Assembly (NCBI RefSeq): GCF_900636765.1
Contig: NZ_LR134313.1
Span: forward strand, 1,612,001 to 1,676,000
Direction: 5' to 3'
Length of the DNA: 64,000 nt
From: Neisseria canis
Lineage (GTDB): Bacteria; Pseudomonadota; Gammaproteobacteria; Burkholderiales; Neisseriaceae
The translations under genes and the position numbers were made by a program. Position 1 is the stretch's first letter; each line of letters begins with the position of its first letter. Positions 63,198 through 64,000 of the stretch are shown here, piece after piece. The notes below the pieces were generated by a model. The model was not told where the DNA came from. It searched no databases and saw only the letters and a list, made by a program, of their open reading frames with translations.

Positions 63198-63881
63198 ATG
63201 TCAAACAAATTTTTAGACTTGTTAACCCCTGAAAACAGCCAGCTGATTTTCATCGACCACCAGCCGCAAATGGCCTTCGGCGTACAATCTATCGACCGCC
63301 AAACCCTGAAAAACAATGTGGTTGCATTGGCCAAATCAGCCAAAGTATTCAACATTCCTACCATCATCACCACTGTTGAAACCGAAGGTTTTTCCGGCCA
63401 CACTTACCCTGAATTGTTGAGTGTATTCCCCGAGAACAAAATTCTCGAACGCACTTCAATGAACTCTTGGGACGATCAAAACGTGCGTGATGCTTTGGCT
63501 GCAAACGGCCGTAAAAAAGTTATCGTAGCAGGCTTGTGGACAGAAGTATGTAACTTAGGCTTTGCTCTGGCTGCCGCTGCCGAAGGAAACTATGATATCT
63601 ACATGGTGGCAGATGCATCAGGCGGCACAACGGTAGAAGCGCACGAATACGCTATGCAACGCATGATTCAAGCGGGCATTATTCCGGTAACTTGGCAACA
63701 AGTTTTGCTCGAATGGCAACGTGACTGGGCCCGTAAAGAAACCTACGATGCCGTATTGGATATCGTAAAAGAACATTCCGGCGCCTACGGCATGGGTGTG
63801 GATTACGCCTACACTATGGTTCACAAAGCGCCCGAGCGCGTGCAACACGGCGAACGCATCGGCCCTAACCCTGCCAAGTAA
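63198..63881 (+). CDS. Isochorismatase-fold hydrolase (YcaC-like)
   Basis: Cysteine hydrolase-like protein of 227 residues from ATG 63198 (TGGAG upstream). Acid in FIDHQPQMAF at about residue 20, and the nucleophilic Cys in VAGLWTEVCNLGFA near residue 119. YcaC-type features include the EHSGAYGMGVDYAYTMVHKA C-terminus. Substrate unknown; often found with pirins and nitroreductases in redox or quinone-response clusters. It stands after a terminator, so it may have an independent promoter. Confidence 0.9.
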   Translation: MSNKFLDLLTPENSQLIFIDHQPQMAFGVQSIDRQTLKNNVVALAKSAKVFNIPTIITTVETEGFSGHTYPELLSVFPENKILERTSMNSWDDQNVRDALAANGRKKVIVAGLWTEVCNLGFALAAAAEGNYDIYMVADASGGTTVEAHEYAMQRMIQAGIIPVTWQQVLLEWQRDWARKETYDAVLDIVKEHSGAYGMGVDYAYTMVHKAPERVQHGERIGPNPAK

Positions 63882-63906
63882 ACCCTGATTTACTGTTGTT
63901 AATGCG

Positions 63907-63936
63907 AAGGTGTGGTTTGCATCAAAATCACACCTT
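63907..63936. terminator. Weak hairpin after the YcaC-like gene
   Basis: AAGGTGTG and CACACCTT around a 14-base loop; no long T-run after it. Confidence 0.4.
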
Positions 63937-63967
63937 TGCTGTTTAATCTGCCCATTAAGAGATATTT

Positions 63968-64000
63968 ATGAAGTTGTATGTGTTTTCTTTCGGAGCCGGA
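63968..64000 (+). CDS. Start of a further gene, cut by the window edge
   Basis: ATG 63968 with AAGAGATATTT before it opens MKLYVFSFGAG, and the frame is open to the last base. Only eleven codons are visible, too few to identify it. Confidence 0.4.
   Translation, partial: MKLYVFSFGAG

Overview
The window is chromosomal DNA of a Neisseria-type betaproteobacterium. Almost every operon end carries an inverted pair of the 12-mer TGCCTGTCTGAA. From memory of the DNA-uptake-sequence (DUS) dialect literature, this is the wadDUS dialect named after Neisseria wadsworthii, so a close relative of that species is the best guess. Gene content fits the genus: short FeoB, FetA, a DpnI-like Dam-replacing endonuclease, and the gatCAB and mreBCD loci. 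No rRNA, tRNA, CRISPR array or prophage was seen.

Layout. 1-5 kb: unknown membrane protein, glnB, TonB-C-like secreted protein, leuS. 5.1-7.5 kb: iron uptake feoA-feoB plus a Cys-rich membrane peptide. 7.8-11.4 kb: pnp and mltB. 11.4-14.6 kb (minus): a probable envelope-stress operon of a YebE-like protein, response regulator, META lipoprotein and histidine kinase. 14.7-18.7 kb (minus): M24 aminopeptidase, rhodanese and class I fumarase. 18.8-22.2 kb: trkA, trkH and an orphan secreted peptide. 22.2-28.6 kb (minus): cell-shape operon mreB-mreC-mreD-mrdA-rodA followed by marC. 28.8-33.7 kb: gatC-gatA-gatB, with a cassette between gatA and gatB holding a DpnI-like methyl-directed endonuclease and a probable zeta-type toxin-antitoxin pair.

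33.8-37.3 kb is the decayed, mobile part of the window. It holds a gene of unknown function apparently split by an IS481-family element, a frameshifted RAYT (Y1) transposase flanked by REP-like palindromes, and a trypsin-like protease gene with an in-frame TGA just before the catalytic-serine motif. 37.3-49.3 kb is housekeeping: mfd, an AsmA-family gene, a DAHP-synthase-like protein lacking catalytic motifs, a hotdog protein, ygfZ, rep, folA, a thioredoxin-fold lipoprotein and a YdhR-type monooxygenase. 49.4-52 kb: fetA preceded by Fur-box-like sites. 52-58.3 kb (minus): fadD, a LysE exporter bracketed by 41-bp direct repeats, mnmA and an amino-acid ABC importer. 58.4-61.2 kb: pyrC, tusA-like, CNP1-like and TSUP genes. 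61.6-63.9 kb: a pirin, nitroreductase and isochorismatase-fold cluster, then the start of one more gene at the edge.

Three repeat systems overlay the genes. (1) DUS pairs act as terminators; the main dialect is mixed with AGGCCGTCTGAA and other dialects in leuS, mfd, gatA, rep, fadD and around lysE, which suggests exchange between species. (2) A Correia-like miniature element has TATAGT termini and an internal ACTCGGG palindrome. (3) REP-like GTAGGGCGG palindromes sit around the RAYT gene.
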